64,000 nucleotides of DNA. Source: an uncultured Parabacteroides sp. GTDB lineage: Bacteria; Bacteroidota; Bacteroidia; Bacteroidales; Tannerellaceae. Below are positions 8,134 through 15,613 of this stretch, piece by piece; the stretch's first letter is position 1; every line of letters begins with the position of its first letter. The stretch covers positions 18,723 through 82,722 of the forward strand of contig CAKUZF010000006.1 in assembly GCA_934718155.1 (NCBI GenBank). The letters are read 5' to 3'. Under the pieces are notes generated by a model. The model did not search any database. It was given only the letters and a program-made list of their open reading frames with translations, and was not told where the DNA came from. The position numbers and the translations under genes are program-made.

Positions 8134-8607
8134 ATGGCAGTTACTAAAATTAGAAAAATATCTAGCTGGACGCTGCTGATCTGCTCTTTGATCAGTATCG
8201 TAGTGCTGGGTATGTTTTACGCCGGTGGAGTCGTAGACCCTGCCGCTGAGCTCCAGGAGCCCATCTATACTGGGTTGCTTATCGACTGGACATCTGCGTT
8301 GTTCTTTGTGACAATTATTAGTACTGTATTGTTCGCAGTATGGCAGTTCTTGACACTGTTGAAGACTAATCCGAAGGAGGCTATCTCTTCTTTGGCTGTA
8401 TTGGTTCTGTTCGTGGGTCTGTTGTTCGTTACTTATGCAATGGGTGATGACACGCCGTTGACTGGATTGAATGCAGATTCTCAGCAGTATAATACGGCTG
8501 GTTGGTTGAAGATCTCTGATATGTGGATTTTTTCAACTATCGCTTTGGTTGCAGCTATCCTCGCTTGTGTAGTTTGGGGCTCAATCAAGAAGATTATGGG
8601 TAAGTAA
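8134..8607 (+). CDS. Four-helix membrane protein of the exb operon, function unknown
   Basis: 157 residues with four predicted membrane helices: ~11-30 (WTLLICSLISIVVLGMFYAG), ~50-73, ~84-103 (AVLVLFVGLLFVTYAMG) and ~130-150, plus a basic C-terminus (SIKKIMGK). I recognise no enzymatic or transport motif. It lies 8 nt after exbB and 34 nt before exbD, so it is translated from the same message as a proton-channel complex. Its conserved place suggests an accessory or stabilising subunit, which is inference from position only. Confidence 0.75.
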   Translation: MAVTKIRKISSWTLLICSLISIVVLGMFYAGGVVDPAAELQEPIYTGLLIDWTSALFFVTIISTVLFAVWQFLTLLKTNPKEAISSLAVLVLFVGLLFVTYAMGDDTPLTGLNADSQQYNTAGWLKISDMWIFSTIALVAAILACVVWGSIKKIMGK

Positions 8608-8641
8608 TAGGTAATATTGAATTTGATAAAACAAGAAAGAA

Positions 8642-9232
8642 ATGGGTAAGAAAAGAAAGACACCGGGTATCAATGGTTCTTCTTCAGCCGATATTGCTTT
8701 CATGTTGCTTATCTTCTTCCTTATTACGACATCAATGGATACAGATAAGGGTTTGGCAAGACGTTTGCCGCCTCCTGTACCTAAAGATCAGAAGAGTGAT
8801 GCCGATGTGGACATCAAGAAGAGAAACCTCTTGGTTGTATTGATCAACAGTAACAACCAAATTCTTTGCGGTGACCAGTTTGTCGACATCAAGCAATTGA
8901 AAGACAAGATCAAGGAGTTCATTGATAACCCGTACAACGACGAGCATAAGCCTGAACGTGTTGAGGTGGATGTTCCGTTCTTCGGTAAGCGAATGGTTAC
9001 AAAGAACCACGTTATCTCTTTGCAGAATGACCGTGGTACAGAGTACCAAGCTTATATTAATGTACAGAACGAGATTGCAGCAGCTTATAACGAGTTGAGA
9101 GATGGTGTTTCCAAGGAGCAATTCGGTAAGGCTTTTGCAGACTTGAATGACGAACAACAAAAGGCAGTTCAGCAGATCTATCCGCAGAAGATCTCTGAGG
9201 CAGAGCCTAAAAACTATGGAGCTACGAAGTAA
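8642..9232 (+). CDS. exbD: ExbD/TolR biopolymer transport protein (first copy)
   Basis: A 196-residue ExbD. It has a short cytoplasmic N-terminus, then the single membrane helix with the essential aspartate (SSADIAFMLLIFFLITTSM, residues ~14-32), then a periplasmic domain. At 196 residues it is longer than usual, with an extra C-terminal helical segment (FGKAFADLNDEQQKAVQQIY). The first ExbD-like stretch (RNLLVVLINSNNQILCGDQ) is the usual periplasmic beta strand. The second exbD starts 2 nt after this stop, implying coupled translation and perhaps a mixed ExbD dimer in one channel. Confidence 0.9.
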   Translation: MGKKRKTPGINGSSSADIAFMLLIFFLITTSMDTDKGLARRLPPPVPKDQKSDADVDIKKRNLLVVLINSNNQILCGDQFVDIKQLKDKIKEFIDNPYNDEHKPERVEVDVPFFGKRMVTKNHVISLQNDRGTEYQAYINVQNEIAAAYNELRDGVSKEQFGKAFADLNDEQQKAVQQIYPQKISEAEPKNYGATK

Positions 9233-9234
9233 TT

Positions 9235-9702
9235 ATGGGAAAGTTTAGTAAAGCGGGCGGTCGTGAAATGCCCGAATTGAATACCTCATCACTTCCTGAC
9301 TTGGTGTTCGCTTTCTTGTTCTTCATCATGATGGTAACATCTATGCGTGAGGTAACTTTGAAGGTTGAGTTCCATGCTCCGCAGGCTACTGAGTTGCAAA
9401 AGTTGGAGAAGAAATCTTTGGTGACGTTTATCTATGTAGGTAAACCGACAAGAGACTTGCGTGCTAAGATGGGTTCTGAGACTCGTATTCAGTTGAACGA
9501 TGCTTTCGCAGAGACTTCTGAGATTCAGGATTACATCGCTCAGGAGAAGTCTTCAATGAAGGAGGAGGATCAGCCGTTTATGACGGTATCTATCAAGGCT
9601 GACAAAGAGACCAAGATGGGTACGATCACCGATATCAAGCAGGCTCTTCGTGAGGCGTATGCATTGAAGATCAGCTACTCTGCTGCTCAACGCATTGATT
9701 AA
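9235..9702 (+). CDS. exbD: ExbD/TolR biopolymer transport protein (second copy)
   Basis: 155 residues. The transmembrane segment keeps the proton-carrying aspartate (SLPDLVFAFLFFIMMVTSM, residues ~20-38), and a periplasmic ExbD domain follows (LVTFIYVGKP, ITDIKQALREAYALKISYSA). It is a diverged paralogue of the upstream exbD rather than a recent duplicate. It is last in the operon and is followed after 20-odd nt by a strong terminator. Confidence 0.9.
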   Translation: MGKFSKAGGREMPELNTSSLPDLVFAFLFFIMMVTSMREVTLKVEFHAPQATELQKLEKKSLVTFIYVGKPTRDLRAKMGSETRIQLNDAFAETSEIQDYIAQEKSSMKEEDQPFMTVSIKADKETKMGTITDIKQALREAYALKISYSAAQRID

Positions 9703-9725
9703 TTTCAAAGTGTACTAGATAAGAA

Positions 9726-9758
9726 AAGCCGTTGCTCTTAGGGGCGACGGCTTTTTTT
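9726..9758 (+). terminator. Terminator after the exb operon, probably bidirectional
   Basis: AGCCGTTGC (9727-9735) pairs with GCGACGGCT (9744-9752, one G-T pair), followed by T7. It also sits at the 3' end of the converging RNase H gene. Confidence 0.85.
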
Positions 9759-9763
9759 ATGCT

Positions 9764-10405
9764 TTATTTCCGACCGAAATCGGCCGGTATTTCTCCCCAC
9801 ACGGAGGTTTCCCATTTGATGATCTTATTTGTGTAGCTGTTGTTTTCGAGCCAATGTTCCGCCCGCTCAATCAAATCGAAGATAGGTGCATTGGCTGTAG
9901 TACGAGCCAAGAGCGTTTTGCACTTCTTTTTCTTTACCCAACTGATGGCGTTGCGACTGTCGGAATAGACGGGTAAGTCGCTCCCTTTCTGTTTCAGCAA
10001 AGCGAGACCGTGTACCAAGGCCAGAAACTCGCCTATATTGTTTGTTCCCTCTTTGAGTGGCCCCATGTGGAAGATCTCTTGTCCATTGGCGGTATAGACC
10101 CCCCTATACTCCATGTCGCCCGGATTGCCACTGCAGGCCGCATCTACGGCTATACTCTCTGGGATGGGGCTGCCAACGGGAGTCTCTTCTTTCCACTTCG
10201 CTATGGCTTTGGGCGACGAGACCTTTTGCAGATAGGTCGTGTAGCCAGCCTGCAGAGCCTCCTCGGCTTCCGATTCCGTATCGAATGCTTTGTATTTGGC
10301 TCCTGCGAAGCCATCTACTTGCGCTTTGCAGTCGTTCCATTGGGTGTAGATGCCGGGTTGCACCCCTTTCCATACCACGTAGTATTTACTTTTCTTCTTA
10401 GCCAT
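9764..10405 (-). CDS. Ribonuclease H family protein with N-terminal hybrid-binding domain
   Basis: 213 residues from the ATG at 10405. I chose it over an upstream ATG at 10450 because a TAnnTTTG element lies at 10426-10433, between them. The N-terminal ~45 residues are the RNase H1 hybrid-binding (viroplasmin-like) domain (YYVVWKGVQPGIYTQWNDC, KAFDTESEAEEAL). The catalytic domain shows the acidic residues of RNase H: Asp in SIAVDAACSGNPG, Glu in NNIGEFLALVHGL, Asp in PVYSDSRNAISW, and a final Asp in IPADFGRK. It cleaves the RNA strand of RNA-DNA hybrids during replication and repair. Confidence 0.9.
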   Translation of the reverse strand: MAKKKSKYYVVWKGVQPGIYTQWNDCKAQVDGFAGAKYKAFDTESEAEEALQAGYTTYLQKVSSPKAIAKWKEETPVGSPIPESIAVDAACSGNPGDMEYRGVYTANGQEIFHMGPLKEGTNNIGEFLALVHGLALLKQKGSDLPVYSDSRNAISWVKKKKCKTLLARTTANAPIFDLIERAEHWLENNSYTNKIIKWETSVWGEIPADFGRK

Positions 10406-10425
10406 CTTTTGCTCGGTTTGGTCTG

Positions 10426-10433
10426 CAAAATTA
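10426..10433 (-). promoter_or_regulatory. -7 promoter element of the RNase H gene
   Basis: Minus strand TAATTTTG, 20 nt upstream of the ATG at 10405; it fixes the start choice. Confidence 0.55.
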
Positions 10434-10505
10434 CAATTTCTCACTGACATGGCTGTTTGCTGGTCGAAGGATTTGGTTCCTTGCTTGATTTTCTGGGCGA
10501 ATCGG

Positions 10506-10535
10506 TTTGTCGCACCAAGAAAAAGTTTACTTTTG
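10506..10535 (+). promoter_or_regulatory. aroK promoter
   Basis: TTTG at 10506-10509, an 18-nt gap, then TACTTTTG at 10528-10535; the ATG follows 22 nt later. One of the best matches to the Bacteroidota consensus in this window. Confidence 0.7.
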
Positions 10536-10556
10536 CATTCATTATATCAAACAGTT

Positions 10557-11084
10557 ATGAACCGAATTTTTTTGGTCGGGTATATGGGGGCTGGAAAGAC
10601 AACTATTGGCAAAGTGCTGTCGAAGTTGATCGGCCTTACCTTTATCGACTTGGATTATTATATTGAGGGCCGTTTTCGCAAGACCGTTGCCCAGCTCTTC
10701 GCCGAGCGAGGAGAGGAGGGCTTCCGATCAATCGAGCGCAATATGCTGCACGAGGTGGCCGAATTTGAGGATGTGTTGGTCTCGACAGGCGGTGGAACTC
10801 CCTGTTTCTTCGACAACATGGAGTTCATGAACCAGCAGGGTACGACCATCTATTTGCAAGTCTCGGTAGACGAATTGGCCAGCCGATTGGAGGTGTGTAA
10901 GCACACCCGCCCAGTGTTGAAGAATCGCACGGGCGACGAGCTAAAGGCCTTTGTTGCCGAGAGCCTTTCTGGCAGATTGCCTTTCTATCAGAAGGCAAGC
11001 ATCGTGTTCGATGCCAACGAACTGATGACGGAGGCGGATGCCTACGCACTGTCGGAGCAACTCAAGAAACTAATTGAACCATGA
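10557..11084 (+). CDS. aroK: Shikimate kinase
   Basis: 175 residues from the ATG at 10557; a longer frame from 10449 is rejected because it would start upstream of the promoter. Walker A is VGYMGAGKTTIGKVLS (residues ~7-22). The shikimate-binding residues are in FIDLDYYIE, GFRSIERNML and VSTGGGTPCF; the lid region carries KHTRPVL. It phosphorylates shikimate with ATP in aromatic amino acid and chorismate synthesis. The stop overlaps the beginning of the next gene's leader (TGA at 11082, next ATG at 11086), so translation of the two may be coupled. Confidence 0.93.
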   Translation: MNRIFLVGYMGAGKTTIGKVLSKLIGLTFIDLDYYIEGRFRKTVAQLFAERGEEGFRSIERNMLHEVAEFEDVLVSTGGGTPCFFDNMEFMNQQGTTIYLQVSVDELASRLEVCKHTRPVLKNRTGDELKAFVAESLSGRLPFYQKASIVFDANELMTEADAYALSEQLKKLIEP

Positions 11085-11085
11085 T

Positions 11086-12297
11086 ATGACGAAGAAGGGC
11101 GAATCATCCTATGCGCAAGGCTATCTGCCGCATGAATTGCTTCAGTCCGTACAGCAGGCCAACCATAGTTTGCTGTTGGGCATTCCTTGCGAGCGTTTCA
11201 AAGGTGAGCGACGAGTTGCGCTTACTCCTGAGGCGGTCGATCTGTTGACGCAGGCAGGACACCGGGTGTGGGTCGAGACCGGTGCTGGCTTAGGAATCAA
11301 CTATGCCGATAACCATTATGCCGAGGCGGGCGCCCAGATTGTGAGTTCGCCCGAGGAGGTGTATCAAGCCGATATCATCTTGAAGATCCTACCTCCCACC
11401 TTGGCCGAAGTGGAATGGATGCGCCCCCGAGCGGCCCTCTTCTCTTTTGTGCCCTTCAATATACTCTCTAAAGAAATCTTGCTACGTCTGATCGCCAAGC
11501 GCATCACGGCTTTTGCTTATGAATTGATCTCCGACGAATGTAATTTCATCCCTATGTTGAATGCCACTTCAGAGATCGAGGGAGCTACGGCGATCACCAT
11601 CGCCTCCGAGCTGTTGAGCAATACGCAAGGCGGCAAAGGCATCCTGCTGGGCGGCATTCCAGGTGTCGCTCCCACCGAAGTGGTCATTATCGGAGCTGGC
11701 AATGCGGGCACCGTGGCTGCCCGAGCCGCTATGGCACTTGGCGCATTTGTCAAGGTGTTCGACGACGATTTGAATCAACTACGTGCTATTCATCAAACCT
11801 TGGGTCAGGGCCTTTTCACCTCTACATTCCATCCACATGTGCTGCATAATGCGTTCCGCACGGCCGATGTTGTGATTGGAGCGATGCGCTATGTGAACGC
11901 CCATCGGCGTTATGTGATCGCAACCGATTTAGTGCGCCAGATGAAAAGAGGATCTTTGCTGATCGACCTTCGCATCGGCCAAGGAGGCTGCTTCGAGACC
12001 ACTTGCGGTTTGACGCCCGCCGATCCTTCGTTGTTTGAGCGATTCGGGGTGTTACATTATGCGCAGATGAACGTGAGCAACCGGGTGGCCCGTACCACTT
12101 CGATGGCCTATAGCAACATCATGGTTCCACTTCTGACCAGTTTGGGCGAGGCCGGATCGATGGTGGGTAGCATCCATGCAAACCGGGGTTTTCGCAACGG
12201 CGTGTATCTTTACGCAGGTTCACCAGTCAATGAATATGTGGCCCGTGCTTTCAACCTCCCGGCAACCAATTTAGATTTGTATCTTTCCGCTTTTTAA
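11086..12297 (+). CDS. ald: Alanine dehydrogenase-like protein missing two catalytic residues
   Basis: 403 residues from the ATG at 11086 (a TTG at 11074 is possible). It has the N-terminal AlaDh/PNT fold (RFKGERRVALTPEAVDLLTQ, GHRVWVETGAG) and an NAD-binding Rossmann motif (VVIIGAGNAGTVAARAA). In characterised alanine dehydrogenases the catalytic histidine sits in a TYLHLA-like motif and the aspartate in DQGG. Here these positions read FSFVPF and IGQGG (Gly for Asp, GGC codon at ~11978). The fold is clear, but activity as an alanine dehydrogenase is doubtful; related Bacteroidota proteins may share the divergence. Confidence 0.8.
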   Translation: MTKKGESSYAQGYLPHELLQSVQQANHSLLLGIPCERFKGERRVALTPEAVDLLTQAGHRVWVETGAGLGINYADNHYAEAGAQIVSSPEEVYQADIILKILPPTLAEVEWMRPRAALFSFVPFNILSKEILLRLIAKRITAFAYELISDECNFIPMLNATSEIEGATAITIASELLSNTQGGKGILLGGIPGVAPTEVVIIGAGNAGTVAARAAMALGAFVKVFDDDLNQLRAIHQTLGQGLFTSTFHPHVLHNAFRTADVVIGAMRYVNAHRRYVIATDLVRQMKRGSLLIDLRIGQGGCFETTCGLTPADPSLFERFGVLHYAQMNVSNRVARTTSMAYSNIMVPLLTSLGEAGSMVGSIHANRGFRNGVYLYAGSPVNEYVARAFNLPATNLDLYLSAF

Positions 12298-12388
12298 TGA
12301 CAAAAAGTTTTGAGTTATTAAAGTTTATGCGTTACTTTGCGGCGATCTAATTACCAAATTTAATGCTTTAAAGCGAAATATCGAAATT

Positions 12389-14242
12389 ATGGCAGAACAG
12401 ACTAAAGTTAAAACACTGGAGAAGGTCGTGATTCGTTTTTCAGGAGACTCAGGCGATGGCATGCAGTTGACCGGAACGATTTTCTCGAACTTGTCGGCGG
12501 TTTTTGGAAACGAGATTTCTACATTCCCTGACTATCCAGCTGAAGTACGTGCTCCCCAAGGAACACTTAGTGGCGTATCTGGATTCCAGGTCCATCTGGG
12601 ATCTCGTAAGATCTTCACACCGGGCGACAAGGCTGATGTATTAGTAGCCATGAACCCTGCAGCGTTGAAGGTTAATGTGAAAAACATCAAATCAAACGCA
12701 ATCGTACTGATTGATACAGACTCGTTTACGAAGGCCGACTTAGATAAGGCTTTGTATACGACCGACGATCCATTCGCTGAGTTAGGATTGACTGGCGTAC
12801 AGGTTGTAGCCGCTCCGATCTCTACAATGGTGAAAGATGGCTTGGTTGAGTTCGGTCTCGATAACAAGTCGGCTTTGCGTTGTAAGAATATGTTTGCATT
12901 GGGTTTGGTATGCTGGCTCTTCGAGCGTCCGCTGGACGAAGCAATGCACATGTTGCAGAATAAATTCGCTAAGAAGCCCGTTATTGCCCAGGCAAATATC
13001 AAGGCTTTGACCGATGGATACAACTATGGTCATAACATCCACGCATCTGTTTCTACTTATCGCATCGAGAGTAAGAAGGCAGAGCCTGGTTTCTATACCG
13101 ACGTGAATGGTAATAAGGCGACCGCTTATGGCTTGATCGCCGCTGCCGAGAAGTCTGGTTTGCAGCTCTTCTTGGGTAGCTATCCTATCACTCCGGCTAC
13201 CGACATCTTGCATGAGTTGGCTAAGCGTAAAGACTTAGGCGTTATCACCGTGCAGGCTGAGGACGAGATCGCAGGTATCAGTACCGCTATCGGTGCCAGC
13301 TTCGCAGGTTGCTTGGCATGTACCTCAACTTCAGGTCCAGGTTTGGCTTTGAAGAGCGAGGCTATTGGCTTGGGCGTGATCGCTGAGTTGCCTTTGGTGG
13401 TGATCGACGTGCAGCGTGGTGGCCCCTCAACAGGTTTGCCAACCAAGAGTGAGCAGACCGACTTGATGCAGGCGCTCTATGGCCGTAACGGTGAGTGTCC
13501 GACAATCGTAGTAGCCGCTTCTACGCCTACCGATTGCTTCGACACCGCATTTTGGGCATGTAAGCTGGCAGTTGAGCACATGACTCCGGTTATCCTTTTG
13601 AGCGATGCCTTTATCGCTAACGGCTCTTCGGCATGGCGCATCCCTGATTTGGAGAACTATCCGGCCATCACGCCGAACTACGTTTCCAACTACCATGGCG
13701 AGAAGGTTTGGAAGCCTTACCGTCGTAACAAGGAGACGAAGGTTCGCTACTGGGCTATTCCGGGCACAGAGGGCTTCACACATCGTTTGGGCGGCTTGGA
13801 GAAGGACTATGACACCAGTGCTATTTCAACTGATCCCGAGAACCACCAGAAGATGGTCAACACCCGTCAGGCAAAGATCGACATGGTGGCTGAGTTCATC
13901 CCCGAACAGAAGGTTGTCGGCGATGAGGATGCTGATCTCTTGATCGTAGGATGGGGTGGTACCTATGGACACCTCTACGAGGCTATGGAGACACTCCAGG
14001 AGGCTGGTAAGAAGGTTGCATTGGCTCACTTCAAGTTTATCAATCCGCTGCCTAAGAACACGGCCGAGGTATTGGGTAAATACAAGAAGGTAGTCGTAGC
14101 AGAGCAAAATAATGGTCAGTTCGCTAACTACTTGCGTAGTAAGATCCACGGCTTCGATCCGTATCGTTTCGTCCGTGTAGAGGGCAGACCTTTCAATGTA
14201 GCGCAGTTAGTTGAGGAATTCACGAAAATTTTGGAGGCATAA
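12389..14242 (+). CDS. korA: 2-oxoglutarate (2-oxoacid):ferredoxin oxidoreductase, alpha subunit with fused gamma domain
   Basis: 617 residues. The N-terminal ~190 residues are the gamma-type domain (RFSGDSGDGMQLTGTIFSNL); the remainder is the alpha pyrimidine-binding and C-terminal domains (LGSYPITPATDILHELAK, QAEDEIAGISTAIGAS, TSTSGPGLALKSEAIG). With KorB it oxidatively decarboxylates a 2-oxoacid, probably 2-oxoglutarate, to an acyl-CoA with ferredoxin as acceptor, which is typical of anaerobic Bacteroidota. korB starts 5 nt after the stop. A TTACTTTG-type element at 12332-12339 may be the promoter, one base shorter than consensus. Confidence 0.92.
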   Translation: MAEQTKVKTLEKVVIRFSGDSGDGMQLTGTIFSNLSAVFGNEISTFPDYPAEVRAPQGTLSGVSGFQVHLGSRKIFTPGDKADVLVAMNPAALKVNVKNIKSNAIVLIDTDSFTKADLDKALYTTDDPFAELGLTGVQVVAAPISTMVKDGLVEFGLDNKSALRCKNMFALGLVCWLFERPLDEAMHMLQNKFAKKPVIAQANIKALTDGYNYGHNIHASVSTYRIESKKAEPGFYTDVNGNKATAYGLIAAAEKSGLQLFLGSYPITPATDILHELAKRKDLGVITVQAEDEIAGISTAIGASFAGCLACTSTSGPGLALKSEAIGLGVIAELPLVVIDVQRGGPSTGLPTKSEQTDLMQALYGRNGECPTIVVAASTPTDCFDTAFWACKLAVEHMTPVILLSDAFIANGSSAWRIPDLENYPAITPNYVSNYHGEKVWKPYRRNKETKVRYWAIPGTEGFTHRLGGLEKDYDTSAISTDPENHQKMVNTRQAKIDMVAEFIPEQKVVGDEDADLLIVGWGGTYGHLYEAMETLQEAGKKVALAHFKFINPLPKNTAEVLGKYKKVVVAEQNNGQFANYLRSKIHGFDPYRFVRVEGRPFNVAQLVEEFTKILEA

Positions 14243-14247
14243 TCAAG

Positions 14248-15264
14248 ATGACAACAGAAGTAAAGAAATACGAACCGAAGGATTATAAGAGCGACCAGTA
14301 CGTACGTTGGTGCCCGGGTTGTGGCGACCATGCTGTGCTGAACTGTTTGCATAAGGCTATGGCAGAAGTGGGCGTAGCTCCCCACAACATGGCAGTGATC
14401 TCTGGTATTGGCTGTTCTTCACGCCTACCTTATTATATGAATACGTATGGCTTCCATACCATTCATGGTCGTGGAGCTGCGATCGCTACAGGTGTTAAGA
14501 CGGCACGTCCTGACTTGAGCGTTTGGTTGGTGACGGGTGATGGCGACTGCTTGGCTATCGGTGGTAACCACTTTATCCATGCGATCCGTCGTAACATCGA
14601 CCTGAACATCGTGCTCTTTAACAATAAGATCTATGGTCTGACGAAGGGTCAGTATTCGCCGACGTCTGATCGTGGTTTCGTGTCGAAGAGTTCTCCTTAC
14701 GGAACCGTTGAGGATCCGTTCATCCCCGCTGAGTTGGCATTGGGCGCACGCGGCAACTTCTTTGCACGTGCTATTGATGTTGATTTGAAGAACACTACCG
14801 AGATCTTGGCTGCTTCTGCACGCCATAAGGGTGCTTCTGTAACGGAGGTGTTGGTAAACTGTATGATCTTCAACAATGGTATCCACAAGGCTGTTACGGA
14901 TAAGGATGTGCGTGCTGATCGTACGATCTTCCTCCGTCATGGCGAGAAGATGATCTATGGTGCGAACCAGGATAAGGGTATCGTATTGGAGGGCCTGAAG
15001 CTGAAATCTGTCACGATTGGTCAGGATGGTTATACCATCGACGATGTCTTGGTGCACGATGCGCATGAGAAAGACAACACATTGCATACCATGTTGGCAA
15101 TGATGAGTGGCGAGATGCCCATCGCATTGGGTGTGATTCGTGATGTAGATGCTCCGACTTACGATGCGGCTGTTCACCAGCAGATCGAAGAGGTGCAGGC
15201 AAAGAACCCGACTCGCAAGTTGCGTGACGTGATCATGCAGGGCGATGTTTGGGAGATCAAATAA
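14248..15264 (+). CDS. korB: 2-oxoglutarate (2-oxoacid):ferredoxin oxidoreductase, beta subunit (TPP-binding)
   Basis: 338 residues. The thiamine diphosphate site is visible as GDGDCLAIGGNHFIHAIRRN followed by FNNKIYGLTKGQ. The N-terminus carries the beta-subunit motif YVRWCPGCGDHAVLN with a CxxC. No ferredoxin-type iron-sulfur domain is fused, so the enzyme is the simple KorAB form. The gene is second in a two-gene operon and is followed by a strong terminator. Confidence 0.92.
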   Translation: MTTEVKKYEPKDYKSDQYVRWCPGCGDHAVLNCLHKAMAEVGVAPHNMAVISGIGCSSRLPYYMNTYGFHTIHGRGAAIATGVKTARPDLSVWLVTGDGDCLAIGGNHFIHAIRRNIDLNIVLFNNKIYGLTKGQYSPTSDRGFVSKSSPYGTVEDPFIPAELALGARGNFFARAIDVDLKNTTEILAASARHKGASVTEVLVNCMIFNNGIHKAVTDKDVRADRTIFLRHGEKMIYGANQDKGIVLEGLKLKSVTIGQDGYTIDDVLVHDAHEKDNTLHTMLAMMSGEMPIALGVIRDVDAPTYDAAVHQQIEEVQAKNPTRKLRDVIMQGDVWEIK

Positions 15265-15298
15265 CAATCGAACTACATCGGTTTATAAATAGAGAGGT

Positions 15299-15330
15299 GA
15301 GGGCAATCCGGTAGGGTTGCCCTCTTTTTC
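15299..15330 (+). terminator. Terminator after korAB
   Basis: GAGGGCAA (15299-15306) pairs perfectly with TTGCCCTC (15317-15324) over a 10-nt loop, then T5. Confidence 0.88.
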
Positions 15331-15424
15331 TTCTCATAGCCCCTCTGTCCATAAGGAAGCTATCCCGAAACCGCTTGAAAACGGTTTTCCAACACGTCAA
15401 GAGTCTGTCAAAAATGAAGACGTC

Positions 15425-15508
15425 TTACTTTGCCAAGTATAATGACTTACTTTGCCAAGTATAACGTATTACTTGCCCATTTAAGACGTATTACTTTGCC
15501 AAGTAATA
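15425..15508. repeat. Four tandem copies of a 22-bp intergenic repeat
   Basis: Copies start at 15425, 15447, 15469 and 15491, an exact 22-bp period. Copies 1, 2 and 4 share TTACTTTGCCAAGTA; copy 3 is degenerate (TTACTTGCCCATTTAA). The core TACTTTGCCAAGTA is an imperfect palindrome, mismatched only at the sixth and ninth bases. It lies between the korB and pnp terminators, so it is outside both transcripts. The rest of 15331-15552 shows no gene. Function is unknown: an extragenic repeat family or a protein-binding array. Confidence 0.8.
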
Positions 15509-15552
15509 TATAATGCTTTTTTGTAAGCACTCGTAGAGCGGTTGTTATGACA

Positions 15553-15590
15553 CGAAAAAGCGGGATGTTCCGAGAGGAACACCCCGCTTC
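15553..15590 (-). terminator. Terminator after pnp
   Basis: A 14-bp stem with one mismatch (15558-15571 with 15576-15589) and a 4-nt loop. On the minus strand it ends in T5. Confidence 0.88.
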
Positions 15591-15613
15591 TATATCGAAC
15601 TAATAGTGGCTAA

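Noticed and set aside
10449..10556. N-terminal extension of the shikimate kinase frame
   Set aside because: It starts upstream of a well-formed promoter at 10506-10535, and the kinase P-loop is at the normal distance from the ATG at 10557.
14425..15267. 280-codon open frame on the minus strand
   Set aside because: It lies entirely within korB on the other strand, has no family motifs and no promoter.
15425..15508. 22-bp repeats considered as a CRISPR array
   Set aside because: The copies are contiguous with only ~5 nt of variable sequence between cores, so there are no spacers, and there are no cas genes.
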